Below are positions 11,089 to 20,094 of a DNA stretch of 64,000 bases, one piece after another. The DNA is from Shinisaurus crocodilurus (lineage: Eukaryota > Chordata > Lepidosauria > Squamata > Shinisauridae). The stretch is taken from contig JAHFWL010000435.1 of assembly GCA_021292165.1 (NCBI GenBank), positions 62,001-126,000 on the forward strand. Direction: 5' to 3'. The notes under the pieces are model-generated. The model was not told the origin of the DNA and did not search any database. It saw only the letters and a list, made by a program, of their open reading frames with translations. Both the position numbers and the translations under genes were made by a program. Within the stretch, counting starts at the first letter, position 1. Each line of letters begins with the position of its first letter.

Positions 11089-12407
11089 GGACAGGTACAG
11101 TATAGGTGTCTGTCATCTCCCCCTCTCCCCCCAGCAAAATGGCCCCACATTAGCTCCAAATCCCATGGCTGCATTTAAGCAAAGAAAAAGACCTTAACTG
11201 ATCTGATCACAGCCACGGCTGCCCTACCTGAGGCAGAGTGAGGTGGTCACATCAGGTGGTAAATGCCATGGCAGTGCGGTGGGCAGGGAGTAATGAGAAG
11301 TTGTTGGAGGACAGAGCTGTGAGTGCCACACAGCACACGCTGTGCCACCTAAGCGACCCCGAGGTACAGTGCAGGACACTATCATGTTGTCCCTGTTGAA
11401 ATAAGATTCAACTGTCAGTCTGGTTGGCTTCTGTACATAAATGGTGTGTGTGTGTGTGTGTGTGCGCCATCTTGTCCTTCTCAGGTAGCGTAATGTCTTG
11501 GGTTGGCCCTGATTGCACCTCTCCCACATCGCTTCTACTTTGGCCCTTAGGCAACTTGAATTTGGCCAAAAAGTGAAAAAGAGAGAAAAATCATTCTCAT
11601 GTTATGGAGCAGGTTGCCACAATCTGGCTGCAGCACTGATGTCGTGAATCTGGTACTCTCTGTTGTGTGCTTGCTTTTTCACCCCAGAAATACCTGCTGA
11701 ATCGATATTACAAATCTCGAAGCTAGGAAGGAAGGAAGAATAAAATACATTACAAATCTCCAGTACTCTCTCCTCCAAAGGGAACTGATGCTGTAAAGTT
11801 GCCCTGGAACTCTGCAGTGTGCTGGAAAGAAGGGTTGACTGTGAAACAATACATTGCAGTTTGAATGCTTGGCACATTTATTGCTAGACAATCTGATCAT
11901 ATCCAAAGGCTCCACTGCCAGTCTGCAACCTATCCATATGCTCCAGTCCTATGCAGAAGATTCCCTCCAAGGGGGATCCCCCCACAATACTTTCCAACAT
12001 TGTGAATTTAGCAAAGAATTTGTTTTCATCTTCTTAACACCATTCCTCACATAGTTATTCATCCTTCATTCTCCTTTCATTTTGCATTTGAAGCAATTCA
12101 CAAAGCTCTTGGTTGAAGGAAGTCAAGGAGTGAACACAGTATAAAAGTGATGCTCCAAAACTCACTATTTTAATGCAGGTCAAAACAGAGGAGCTGTGAA
12201 GTCTCCAATTGCATTTAGTTCCATATAATGAGTATGCATGTGCACATGTATGTATAGTCCTAGCCACAATGCTGCACCACTACTAATCATGGTGCCATGA
12301 CCAGGCAATGTCCCTGGCAACAAATGGCACAGAGTTAGTCATGGCAGCATAGCAAGCAGGCAACACAGTGAAGAGCCAAGGAGTAGCAGAGTGTAGTGGA
12401 GTTGATA
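11089..12407. other. Intergenic, nothing recognised apart from a (TG)n run
   Basis: A (TG)n microsatellite sits at about 11443-11464. The remainder is unique-looking and shows no exon, RNA gene or transposon end. Confidence 0.4.
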
Positions 12408-12515
12408 TTTATTTATTTATTATATTTATACCCCGCCTTTTTTCCAGCAAGGAACCCAAGGCGCATTACATAATCCTCCTCTCCATTTTATCCTCACAAC
12501 AACCCTGTGAGGTAG
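12408..12515 (-). mobile_element. SINE 3' half, inverted
   Basis: The reverse complement gives 'cctcacagggttgttgtg', 'aaaatggagaggagg', 'gcgccttgggttcctt' and the 'ataaataaa' tail. It lies head to head with the next SINE, forming an inverted pair that shares the 'aggtagg' point. Confidence 0.75.
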
Positions 12516-12735
12516 GTTGATATGGTGCTGGACTTGGATTGCTGGACTTAGACAGATCCCAGTTCAAGTCCCCACTCAGCCATGAAACTCAGTGAGTAAT
12601 GTTGGGCTAGTCATTATCTCTCAGCCTAACCTACCACACAGAGTTGTTGTAAGGATAAAATTAGGGTGATACTTAGATTTTGTGAGCTCCTTTGAGGAAG
12701 ATTGTGTGTGTGGGGATGTAATTAATAAAGACATA
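12516..12735 (+). mobile_element. tRNA-derived SINE, diverged copy
   Basis: Contains 'ggtgctggacttggatt', B-box-like 'agttcaagtcccc', 'gccatgaaactcagtgagt', 'cctaaccta..cacag.gttgttg' and a decayed tail ending 'taattaataaa'. It is more mutated than the copy at 10837, so probably older. Confidence 0.65.
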
Positions 12736-12764
12736 CTGCAGTGAATAACACTTTGCAACGGACT

Positions 12765-13698
12765 CTCTGGCAGAGTGCCACTCCACAGGCAGCAATGTCA
12801 CAACTGCATCGCTGACATGCTGAGGCTGAACCCCGACAAGACCGAGGTACTTCTGGTGGGAGACAAGGGGAGGTTAGGGGATGTTGACCTGGTGCTGAAT
12901 GGGGTACATCTGCCCCTGAAGGACCAGGTCTGCAGCTTGGGAGTCATTCTAGACTCCCAGCTGTCCGTGGAGGCTCAAGTGTCAGCTGTGAGCTGGGCAG
13001 CGCTGTATCAACTCCATCTGATACGGCAGCTGTGCCCCTACCTTCCTAATCATCTGCTCCTATCAGTGGTTCATGCCTTGGTCTCCTCTCGCCTAGACTA
13101 CTGTAATGTGCTCTACGTGGGGTTACCCTGGAAGATGGTTCAGAAGCTACAGCTGGTACAGAATGCAGCGGCTCGCCTGGTTAAAGGCAGCCGCCAGCAA
13201 GATCACATCACAAGGAGTTGCACTGGCTAGCAGTTGCTTGCCAGGCCGAATTCAAGGTGTTGGTTTTGACCTTTAAAACCCTATACGGCTCCGGTCCAGC
13301 TTACCTCAAGGAGCGCCTCCAGCAACATCAAGTAGGCCGCTCAACAAGGTCTGCCACGGATGGCCTTCTCCTTGTCCCATCAGCCAGAGCTGCCAGGCTG
13401 GTGGGGACTAGGAAGAGGGCCTTCTCTGTGGTGGCCCCCAAGTTATGGAACTCCCTCCCCAGTGACCTTCGCCATGCCCCATCCTTGATGAACTTCTACC
13501 GGGCTTCAAAAACATGGCTTTTCAGGCAGGAATATGGGGTGGGTTAGGATTTTTAAAAAAAACTTTTATATTGTTTTAATTGTGTCTGTTTTAATTGTGC
13601 TTTAATGGTGTTTTAATTGTGTTTTATTGTATTTTATCCTGCTGTACATCGCCCAGGGTGGCCAGGTAGCTGGCCAGATGGGCGATTTAAAAATATAA

Positions 13699-13729
<31 letters not shown>

Positions 13730-13735
13730 AACCAG
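12765..13735 (+). mobile_element. L2-clade LINE, 3' part (copy 1), broken
   Basis: Frames at 12808-13225 and 13218-13547 encode the C-terminal part of an L2-type reverse transcriptase protein. Visible motifs include 'LNPDKTEVLLVG', 'LGVILDSQLS', 'LVQNAAARLVKG' and 'RAFSVVAPKLWNSLPSDL'. Compared with copy 2, a 10-bp deletion at about 13211 ('gccagtggtt' lost) shifts the frame. The 3' UTR ends 'gggcgatttaaaaatataata' and a (AAAT)n tail at 13698-13732. The catalytic RT region is missing (5' truncation). Confidence 0.85.
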
Positions 13736-14204
13736 CCCTTTCTTTCAAACCTATGTAGGGAGGGAACAGACTGGACCAAATATCGTAGATCTGTAATCAG
13801 ATCTACTTTCCCACCTACTTCAAAAGTGTTGTGTGTGTTTTACGCAGTCATGGGAGTATTCAGATCCACCCACACAAACTGGCTTCTTGGTTCATGCTGT
13901 TTTCCCAGAGTGAGTCATCCCAACACATGCATTGCAACACTGCCGGATGGAGGAATCTACATCACCAATTACGTGACAGACTGATGGACACTGAAAGACC
14001 TCAAACATAGATTAGGAACTATGTCAGTGTATTAGTTTACGTTAGTGTAGATCTGTAAATGTAGATCTGTAACTGTATTAGAAAATCTTGAAATTTGGGT
14101 GGCGAATTTGTAATGTGTTTTCACGGCGGGTTGTAAAGAATATTATTTTTAGTAGTATGATTTATTTATAATAAAAATCTATTCCTAATCTAAACTCTAT
14201 TCCC
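13736..14204. other. Spacer between two L2 copies, nothing recognised
   Basis: AT-rich, with no gene or repeat end that I can identify. Confidence 0.4.
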
Positions 14205-15690
14205 AACACTGCTACTTTCCCCATTAAGAAAAACTTATGGGTATACATGTGCCATATAGAGGGTTGGGTTGGATTTCTAGGTGCCACAACCCCTCTGCAG
14301 GGGTGAAGGACCTATTAGGATGGTCCGCCCCAGGCGTCTTATGGATCCGGATGGATTCCTGAACGTGCTTGGGGAACTGGAGCACGCAAGCGGTGGCTCG
14401 GTCGAGACCCTGGTGGATGACTGGAATGCTGCAATCACCAGGGCATTGGACCGAGTGGCCCCGAAGCGCCCTCTTCACCTGAACAGAGCTCGCACGGCAC
14501 CTTGGTTTACTCCATCGCTGTGAGCTCTGAAGCAGGAGGTGAGAAGGCTAGAGCGCCGATGGCGTAAATCCTGCTCCGAAGATGATCGAACATGAGTTAG
14601 AGCTGCATCTTCAGCCTACCAGGCGGCGGTGAAGGCAGCAAAAAAGAATTTCTATGCTGCCTCCATTGCGTCTGCAGAGTGCTGCCCCAGGAGGCTGTTC
14701 CAAGTGGTCCGGAGCCTGGTCGGTCCAGTTGCTCCGGATCCGATAGAACAATCCAAAGCCTCCTGTGAGGCTTTAGCAAAGCACTTTGCAGATAAAATTG
14801 ATCGGATTAGGAGTGGGAGCGGGAGGAGGCCAGTGGTAGACCGGTCTTGTGGGATCGGTTCCAGCCTCTTCCTTCTGATGAAGTGGACAAGGTGCTTTCA
14901 TCTGTGAAGCCAACCACCTGCTTGCTTGATCCTTGCCCATCCTGGCTCGTTATGACCTGCAGGGAGAGACCGGTCCCTCGATGAGGGAGTGATCCCATCA
15001 GACCTTAAGGAGGCCGCAGTAAGACCACTTTTAAAGAAGCCCTCCTTGGATACCCAAGATCTGAACAAGTGTCAGCTGTGAGCCGGGCGGCGCTGTATCA
15101 ACTCCATCTGATACGGCAGTTGCGCCCCTACCTTCCTAATCACCTGCTCCCATCAGTGGTTCATGCCTTGTTCTCCTCTCGCCTAGACCACTGTAATGCA
15201 CTCTACGTGGGGTTACCCTGGAAGACGGTTCAGAAGCTTCAGCTGGTACAGAACGCGGCGGCTCGCCTGATTAAGGGCAGCCGCCGGCGTGATCACATCA
15301 CGCCAGTGGTTAAGGAATTGCACTGGCTACCAGTTGCTTGCCGGGCCGAATTCAAGGTGTTGGTTTTGACCTTTAAAACCCTACACGGCTCCGGCCCAGT
15401 TTTTCTCAAGGAGCGCCTCCAGCAACATCAAGTAGGCCGCTCAACAAGGTCTGCCACGGATGGCCTTCTCCTTATCCCATCAGCCAGAGCAGCCAGGCTG
15501 GTGAGGACTAGGAAGAGGGCCTTCTCTGTGGTGGCCCCCAAGTTATGGAACTTCCTCCCTAGTGACCTTCACCATGCCCCCTCCGTGATGAGCTTCTGCC
15601 GCGCATTAAAAACATGGTATTTCAGGTGGGAATATGGGGTGGGTTAGGATTTTAAAAGAATTTTTTATACTGTTTTAATTATCATGCTTT
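14205..15690 (+). mobile_element. L2-clade LINE (copy 2) with large internal deletion
   Basis: 14281-14905 encodes the linker between endonuclease and RT ('LVDDWNAAITRALDRVAP', 'YQAAVKAAKKNFYAASIA', 'EALAKHFADKIDRIRS'), with an in-frame TGA at 14521 and a frameshift near 14880. At about 15066 the sequence jumps to the C-terminal part (15069-15647, 'YQLHLIRQLRPYLPNHLL'), so the whole RT catalytic core is deleted. The 3' part is close to copy 1. It ends before the usual tail, where an inverted SINE begins. Confidence 0.85.
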
Positions 15691-15840
15691 ATTTATTATT
15701 ATTTATTTATTATATTTATACTCCGCCTTTTTTCCTGCAAGGAACCCAAGGCGGCTTACATAATCCTCCTCCTCTCCATTTTCCCCCTCACAACAACCCT
15801 GTGAGGTAGGTTAGAATAAAATAAATAAATAAATAAATAG
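15690..15840 (-). mobile_element. SINE 3' half, inverted, followed by (AAAT)n
   Basis: The reverse complement shows 'cctcacagggttgttgtg', 'gaggaggattatgtaagc' and 'cgccttgggttccttgc'. It sits at the 3' end of L2 copy 2, and the AAATAAAT run after it may be the L2's own tail. Confidence 0.7.
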
Positions 15841-15887
15841 AGACCTAGGGAAATACCCATTAGGTATTTAGGCCATTTCCAGAGGGT

Positions 15888-15965
15888 AGCTGTGTTAGTG
15901 TAGTGCAGCAAAACCTACAAAAAGTCTTGTGGCACCTTAAAGACCAAGACATTTATTTTGGCATG
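15888..15965 (+). repeat. Interspersed repeat family B, one end
   Basis: 'gtagctgtgttagtg', 'gcagcaaaacctacaaaaag', 'cttgtggcaccttaaagacc' and 'catttatttt'. The same end is seen at 48011-48090 and, inverted, at 24455-24525. I recognise it as a common amniote repeat but cannot name its class. Confidence 0.55.
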
Positions 15966-16497
15966 TACTGTCTTGTATAATTAAATTTATGGGACTCTTT
16001 GTTCTTTCTTTATCATATCACACACACACACCTCTTCACCAGATTTGGTTTCCAGGGTAGTTCACAAAATTAAAATATGAAAATACAATAAAACCGCATT
16101 GCTGTGGGATGTTTGTTATACCAGTGATCACCTTGGTGCTTAAGCTCCTGTTCATAGTGTTTCATCTTTGTTTCTTTTGTGTACATGCAAGTGGAGCATA
16201 AGTGTAGGGAAGGGCAGAGTGGAAGGACTCCCTGCAACATTGTGTCAGTGCTGGAGGAGGGTGGGCAGGACTGGCCTTGAAAGGATTCTGTCTAAGCCTC
16301 CCCTGCCCCAGACTTGGTTCTTTCTGCTCATGTCCTGCCGTCTCCTCCCACTTGCACCCTGTGCAGCTCTTTGCATGCTAGTGCTATGCAGGATGGTGCA
16401 ACATCACTTCTGTGTGACACCAGCATACAAGCACAATTATAACCCCTGGTTCTTCTTATGTTCTTATGACGACGCTGCCATTCTAACCAATTCAGCA
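15966..16497. other. Nothing recognised
   Basis: A short (CA)n run at about 16019-16030. No other feature. Confidence 0.4.
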
Positions 16498-16830
16498 AAG
16501 CATCTTGGGGCACGTCAAAAGACTAGCAGCTTTATTGTGGTATAAGCTTTCGTGGACTGCCATATACAGTATTTTTCCATGTATAAGACTATACTTTTTC
16601 CTAAAATCATTAGACTAAAAATTGAGGGTCATCTTATACACGGAAGTAAGCCAAGGAGAGAACTGCGCGGTTGCGAAACTGCCCAGTGGGGGGCGTCTTA
16701 TACATGGGGGCGTCTTATAGACGGAAAAATACGGTACATCTGATGAAGTGAGCTCTCTAGTCCTCAAAAGTTTCTGCCACAAATAAAGCTGCTAGTCTTT
16801 AAGTTGCTGCAAGGCTTGTTTTTGTTGTAA
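16498..16830. mobile_element. Family B foldback element, split by a mariner MITE
   Basis: 'agactagcagctttattgtgg' (about 16521) pairs with 'ccacaaataaagctgctagtct' (16780-16800 region), giving a foldback. Between the arms come 'taagctttcgtggactgc' and 'catctgatgaagtgagctc', which join up once the 16567-16734 element is removed. Confidence 0.65.
16567..16734. mobile_element. mariner-type MITE with TA duplication
   Basis: Ends CAGTATTTTTCCATGTATAAG and CTTATAGACGGAAAAATACGG are inverted repeats flanked by TA on both sides (16565-16566 and 16735-16736), the hallmark of Tc1/mariner elements. It has no transposase. Inner copies of 'cgtcttata' repeat near the right end. Confidence 0.8.
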
Positions 16831-17271
16831 CAAACTAAAATTCTAGCTACGTTTATGATATAAATACAGGAAACCCACATTCAATGGAACACTTGAGTAA
16901 ATAGATTTAATTGCATGCTATACATGCTCACCTGGGACTACAGCTCCTATCAATATCCTCCTGCTATCATGGCCAATGGTAGTGCCAGGGATGTTGAAGA
17001 GTCCTTGGTCTCGAGTCACGAGTCGAGTCACGAGTCTTTGGACCCGAGTCTCGAGTTCGAGTCCGAGTCCTTGGTCCAAAATGGTGACTCACGAGTCACA
17101 AGTCACGAGTCACTCCCAAAGCTGACTCCACGAGTCCCTATTAAAATCAATGGGGGGTTTTCCCAACAAAATAAGGCTACTTCAGATGTGTGGTTTAAAT
17201 AAATTCTAGGCACAAGTGTGCCTTTTTATTTCAAAACTCTGCAACTGATTTTGGCAAGAACAGACCAGGCA

Positions 17272-17440
17272 GAAAAACCCAAAATAACCAGGCAGGCAGA
17301 GGAGGCAGGGAACCCCAAAGCAGGCAGGCAGAGGCCAGGCCTTTGTCTTGGACAATTCAACTGTTGAACTGGTCAAGAAGAGACCAGGCAGACAGAGGAG
17401 GCTGGGAACCCCAAACAGGCAGGCAGAGGCAGCCAAACCC
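17272..17440. repeat. Short imperfect tandem duplication inside the hAT
   Basis: 'agaccaggcaga...gaggc.gggaaccccaaa..caggcaggcagag' occurs at about 17263-17335 and again at 17380-17433. It lies on the non-coding side of the transposase fragment. Confidence 0.6.
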
Positions 17441-17544
17441 AAAATGTCTGAAAGGTTGCATTTTAGAAAAATGATTTAAAAAAATAAACTTGCTGTACTT
17501 CCTAAAACTTATCCATGTTGCATTTGAGGAACATGATTTTTTTC

Positions 17545-17787
17545 CTAATGTTTGGCTCCCATTCTGGAACGGTGAGATCTCATCACAATTCCACCCTCAC
17601 TGAACACCCGCTCCACTGGTGATGAACTTGCTGGAACCAGAAACACACTCAGAGCAGCCACACAGAGTAATCTCAGGTCCTTCTTCTGCCTCTCCCAAAT
17701 ACGCAACACATCAATCAAAATAAATCTTGACACACTGTTGGGGCTGCACTCCTGGTAGCCGTCCATAGTGGCCGAACAGCGGCACAC
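17545..17787 (-). pseudogene. hAT transposase C-terminal dimerisation region (fragment)
   Basis: The minus strand reads an 80-codon open stretch whose C-terminal half contains 'VPASSSPVERVFSEGG' followed by 'RSHRSRMGAKH'. This is the conserved hATC dimerisation motif (P-A-S-S-x-P-V-E-R-x-F-S). The rest of the transposase (BED zinc finger, DDE catalytic core) is absent, so it cannot be active. It runs opposite to the host gene. Confidence 0.85.
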
Positions 17788-18075
17788 CTCGCTTCCATGC
17801 GCTCTTCGCCGGCAATCACGCTCCTCTCCACTCCTTCTGGCACAGCCCAGGGATGTTGAAGAGACCTTGGTCTCGAGTCCCGAGTCGAGTCTCGAGTCCC
17901 ATTAAAAATATTGGGACTCGAGTCCGAGTCGAGTCAGAGGGGGGACTCAGTCCGACTCACGAGTCGAGTCCTTGAGTTCGAGTCCCCATCCCTGGGTAGT
18001 GCTGGCTGGGGATGATGGGAATTGTAGTTCAACACATCTGGAAGGCTCCAGGTTTGGGAAAGCAAAGGGACAATG

Positions 18076-18302
18076 GGTTGGATCCAGACTTAAGGCACAA
18101 TCCTAAACAGAGAAAAGGCTTACAAATCCCAGCACACCATGCTGGCTGGGGCATGCTGGGAGTTGTAGGTGTTTTCTCTGCCTAAGCATGCATAGGATTG
18201 TGCCCTTAGTCATACTTAAAGTAGATCCATTGAAATACATCGGGACTTTCCTTTGATTTCAATGGGTCTATTCTAAACACAACTAGGTCTGGATACAACC
18301 TG
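18076..18302. repeat. Foldback repeat with a second palindromic MITE inside
   Basis: Outer 'ggttggatccagac' (18078) pairs with 'gtctggatacaacc' (18287). Inside, the palindromic MITE at 18094-18200 follows 'actt' and is followed by 'tccattgaaat...atttcaatgggtct'. The outer element is of the 'aagtccc' family seen at 4590 and 9241. Confidence 0.6.
18094..18200. mobile_element. Palindromic MITE ('ggcacaatcc' family), nested
   Basis: Ends 'aaggcacaatccta' and 'taggattgtgccctta' are inverted repeats. The inner arms 'cagagaaaaggcttacaa' and 'ttgtaggtgttttctctg' also pair, as in the sister copy at 6618. Confidence 0.65.
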
Positions 18303-18477
18303 ACATATTTTCAAAACTTCCAAGTTTTTGTTCCAATTTTAGTTTAAAAATTTCCCCTTCATTTTTTAAAATTAAGTTACAGATTTACAAACATCTTAAT
18401 AAACTACCAATTCTAGACAACAAAATAGGCCTCAAAAATGTAAATTTTGTGTTTGTAGCAGGGATTAAACTTCATCC
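18303..18477. other. Nothing recognised
   Basis: AT-rich stretch without assignable features. Confidence 0.4.
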
Positions 18478-18542
18478 CTGTTGGACTCGATGGCGCCTTG
18501 TAGGCCCCTTCCAACTCTACTTTTCTATGATTCTATGATTCA
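18478..18542 (+). mobile_element. CR1 LINE 3' tail fragment
   Basis: 'ttggactcgatggcgcc', 'ttgtaggccccttcc' and the terminal 'ctatgattctatgattc' repeats are the CR1 3' end. Confidence 0.8.
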
Positions 18543-18713
18543 TACAACCAGCATATGTTCAGGGACAACAAAAACCTGTGATGAATGAGCTGCGCCTGTT
18601 GTACATGGTTGATGTGTTAATATCACTGTTACTTTGCATTTCTAAAATAAGATACTTTTTTTACACACATATGAAAGTAGGCGCCTACATACTGATTAAA
18701 GATGCCCCTTGGT

Positions 18714-18899
18714 TAAAAAAGGGGAAAGGGAGTTTACCCTGTCAAGATATGCTGTATTTTTGGAATAATGAACAATTATAGAGTCATTGTATTATTTGGT
18801 CCCATGGTGATGGGAGCACTATATTAGTTATATGTGTGTGTTATTTTCTTTGTATTGTTTAAATTTTTTTAAATAAAAAATATTAAAAAAAAATAAAAT
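18714..18899 (+). mobile_element. 5'-truncated L1 LINE 3' tail with target duplication
   Basis: The words 'ccctgtcaagatatgctgta', 'tttttggaata' and an A-rich tail match the 3' end of the L1 at 48707-51430. It is flanked by AAAGATGCCCCTTGGT (18698-18713) and AAAGACGCCCCTTGGT (18900-18915), a 16-bp target duplication with one difference, as expected for target-primed L1 insertion. It lies just before the CpG island of the host gene. Confidence 0.85.
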
Positions 18900-18919
18900 A
18901 AAGACGCCCCTTGGTAAAA

Positions 18920-19450
18920 GATACCACGCCACCCCGGGCCAGAGCGTTGGCAGGAGCGAGCAAGAGAAACTGGGAGTTTGCGGACGCTCCCTTGCACTGA
19001 GCGGCAGAGCGAGCGTGCCTCTGCGTGCGCGTTGGGTTGTGTGTATGGTTGTTTACTGCTGCGGCGAGGGGAGTTTGCACAGAGCCCCTGGCCCCACCTC
19101 CTCCTCTGGGTGGCCCCTTCTCTTCAGCCTCGCGTTGCCGGAGGTTCGAGTCTCGGCAGCGCCGAAGAAGGGGAAGAGAGGAGGAGGGGGAAGGGAAAGG
19201 AAGGCGAGAAAAAGGAAGGTTTTGTGGAGCATCGCCGGCGGCCGGCTCCTCATTCATGCAGCGGCGGCGAAGGATCGGAGGAGGCGGGAGCGGCGCGGAG
19301 GAAAGCAACGAGCGAGCGAGCGAGTGAGCAAGCGAGGGAGGAGCCGCCGCCTCAGCCAGCAGCGTCGCCAGCCGCCGCGGCGTCCTGCTCCTCCTCCTCC
19401 TCCTCAGTCGGATCGCCTGTAACGGCGGCGGGGCGAGGAGGGGCCGGACC
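18920..19450 (+). promoter_or_regulatory. B4GALT5: CpG-island promoter and 5' leader of B4GALT5
   Basis: The sequence turns abruptly GC- and CpG-rich after the L1 tail and stays so into the intron (to about 20350). There is no clear TATA box, and GC-box-like words such as 'gaggaggcgggagcgg' occur (about 19277). The transcription start cannot be fixed from sequence. Two upstream ATGs (19045 and 19256) open short frames that end at 19422 and 19327, before the main start. Confidence 0.7.
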
Positions 19451-19574
19451 ATGCGGTGGAAGCGGAGCCCTCGGAGGCCCTGGCGGCTTCCCCGGCGCTC
19501 GCTGCTGGCCGTCCTCTTCCTCTTCTCGCTGTCCTCCTCCTTCCTATACTTCGTCTATGTGGCGCCCGGCATTG
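19451..19574 (+). CDS. B4GALT5: Beta-1,4-galactosyltransferase 5, exon 1 (first 41 codons)
   Basis: The enzyme moves galactose from UDP-Gal to glucosylceramide to make lactosylceramide in the Golgi (family knowledge). This exon encodes only the N-terminus of a type II membrane protein. Residues 1-16 are basic (W3, several R/K, ending LPRR) and face the cytoplasm. Residues 17-37 form the hydrophobic signal anchor (SLLAVLFLF..SSSFLYFVYV), followed by APGI. 'LPRRSLLA' and 'YFVYVAPGI' match mammalian B4GALT5 from memory; B4GALT6 is similar but diverges before the anchor. The tail looks about three residues longer than in mammals. The ATG has A at -3, and an in-frame TGA lies upstream at 19325. 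The exon ends after the first base of a codon, before GTAAGG; the family's next codon is valine, which fits a phase-1 junction. The catalytic domain lies in later exons outside the window. Confidence 0.87.
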
Positions 19575-19580
19575 GTAAGG
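19575..19580 (+). other. B4GALT5: Splice donor, intron 1 of B4GALT5
   Basis: G|GTAAGG directly after the APGI codons is a good consensus 5' splice site. The open frame continues past it only into GC-rich intronic sequence with no family match. Confidence 0.85.
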
Positions 19581-20054
19581 GGGGAAACGGGAGTGCGTTC
19601 GGGGCTGGGCGAGTGGGTGGGCAGGTGAGGGCGGCGAACAGCGGGCGGCCGTGGCGTGGCCGGCGGGTCGCTCGCCTCAGGACCCCCCCCCCCGAGGGGA
19701 GCGCGGGAGAGAAGTTGAGCGGGGTGACGCCGCCGCCGCTCGTCTCTGAGGGGAACGCTGTGAGGCGGGGAGAGGCGCGGCGGCGGGATTTCTCCTCTTC
19801 TCACGCCTGAGGGGGAGGGGCGCGCGTGCGTGCGCGCGCATTTTGGGGTGGGGGAGGGATTCCCCTTCAGCCTAACGGTCGAAGGAGGGGAGCGGATGTT
19901 GTTGTGTGTAGGGGGGGAATGAGGTGTGGTGAGGTGAGGTGAGCCCCGGGGTCCGGCTGCCTTTCCCCCTCTGCTGCCGCCTCACAGCGGCCAAGCCGAG
20001 TGGCCCTCTCTTTCGCCAGCCCGCCCTCCGTTGCCGCAGCCTTGGGGCGGGCTC

Positions 20055-20094
<40 letters not shown>

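Larger units (their letters stand above)
16986..17994 (-). mobile_element. hAT transposon remnant with GAGTC-rich arms and perfect 8-bp TSD
   Basis: Terminal inverted repeats CAGGGATG / CATCCCTG are flanked by identical GGTAGTGC (16978-16985 and 17995-18002). Both arms (about 16990-17130 and 17850-17990) are packed with GAGTC/GACTC words. The interior keeps the C-terminal end of a hAT transposase on the minus strand. The right arm also contains an inner copy of the left end (17852, 'cagggatgttgaagag'). Confidence 0.9.
16925..18062. mobile_element. hAT foldback MITE, split by a younger hAT element
   Basis: The left part 'cacctgggactacagctcc...ggccaatggtagtgc' and right part 'ggtagtgctggctgggg...ttgtagttcaacacatctgg' are the two arms of the family described at 3985. 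They are separated by the 1-kb hAT at 16986-17994, whose 8-bp target duplication lies in the loop. Confidence 0.75.

Noticed and set aside
17206..17442. Minus-strand open frame with repeated PGLFL/CLFGVP words
   Set aside because: The words come from a short tandem duplication inside the hAT, not from a protein domain.
18883..19628. Long GC-rich open frames on both strands around the exon
   Set aside because: They start at non-ATG codons or have no family motif. High GC lowers stop density. Only the 19451 frame carries recognisable protein sequence.
19575..19810. Continuation of the exon 1 frame beyond the donor
   Set aside because: The sequence after GTAAGG has intronic composition, and the protein family continues with other residues.
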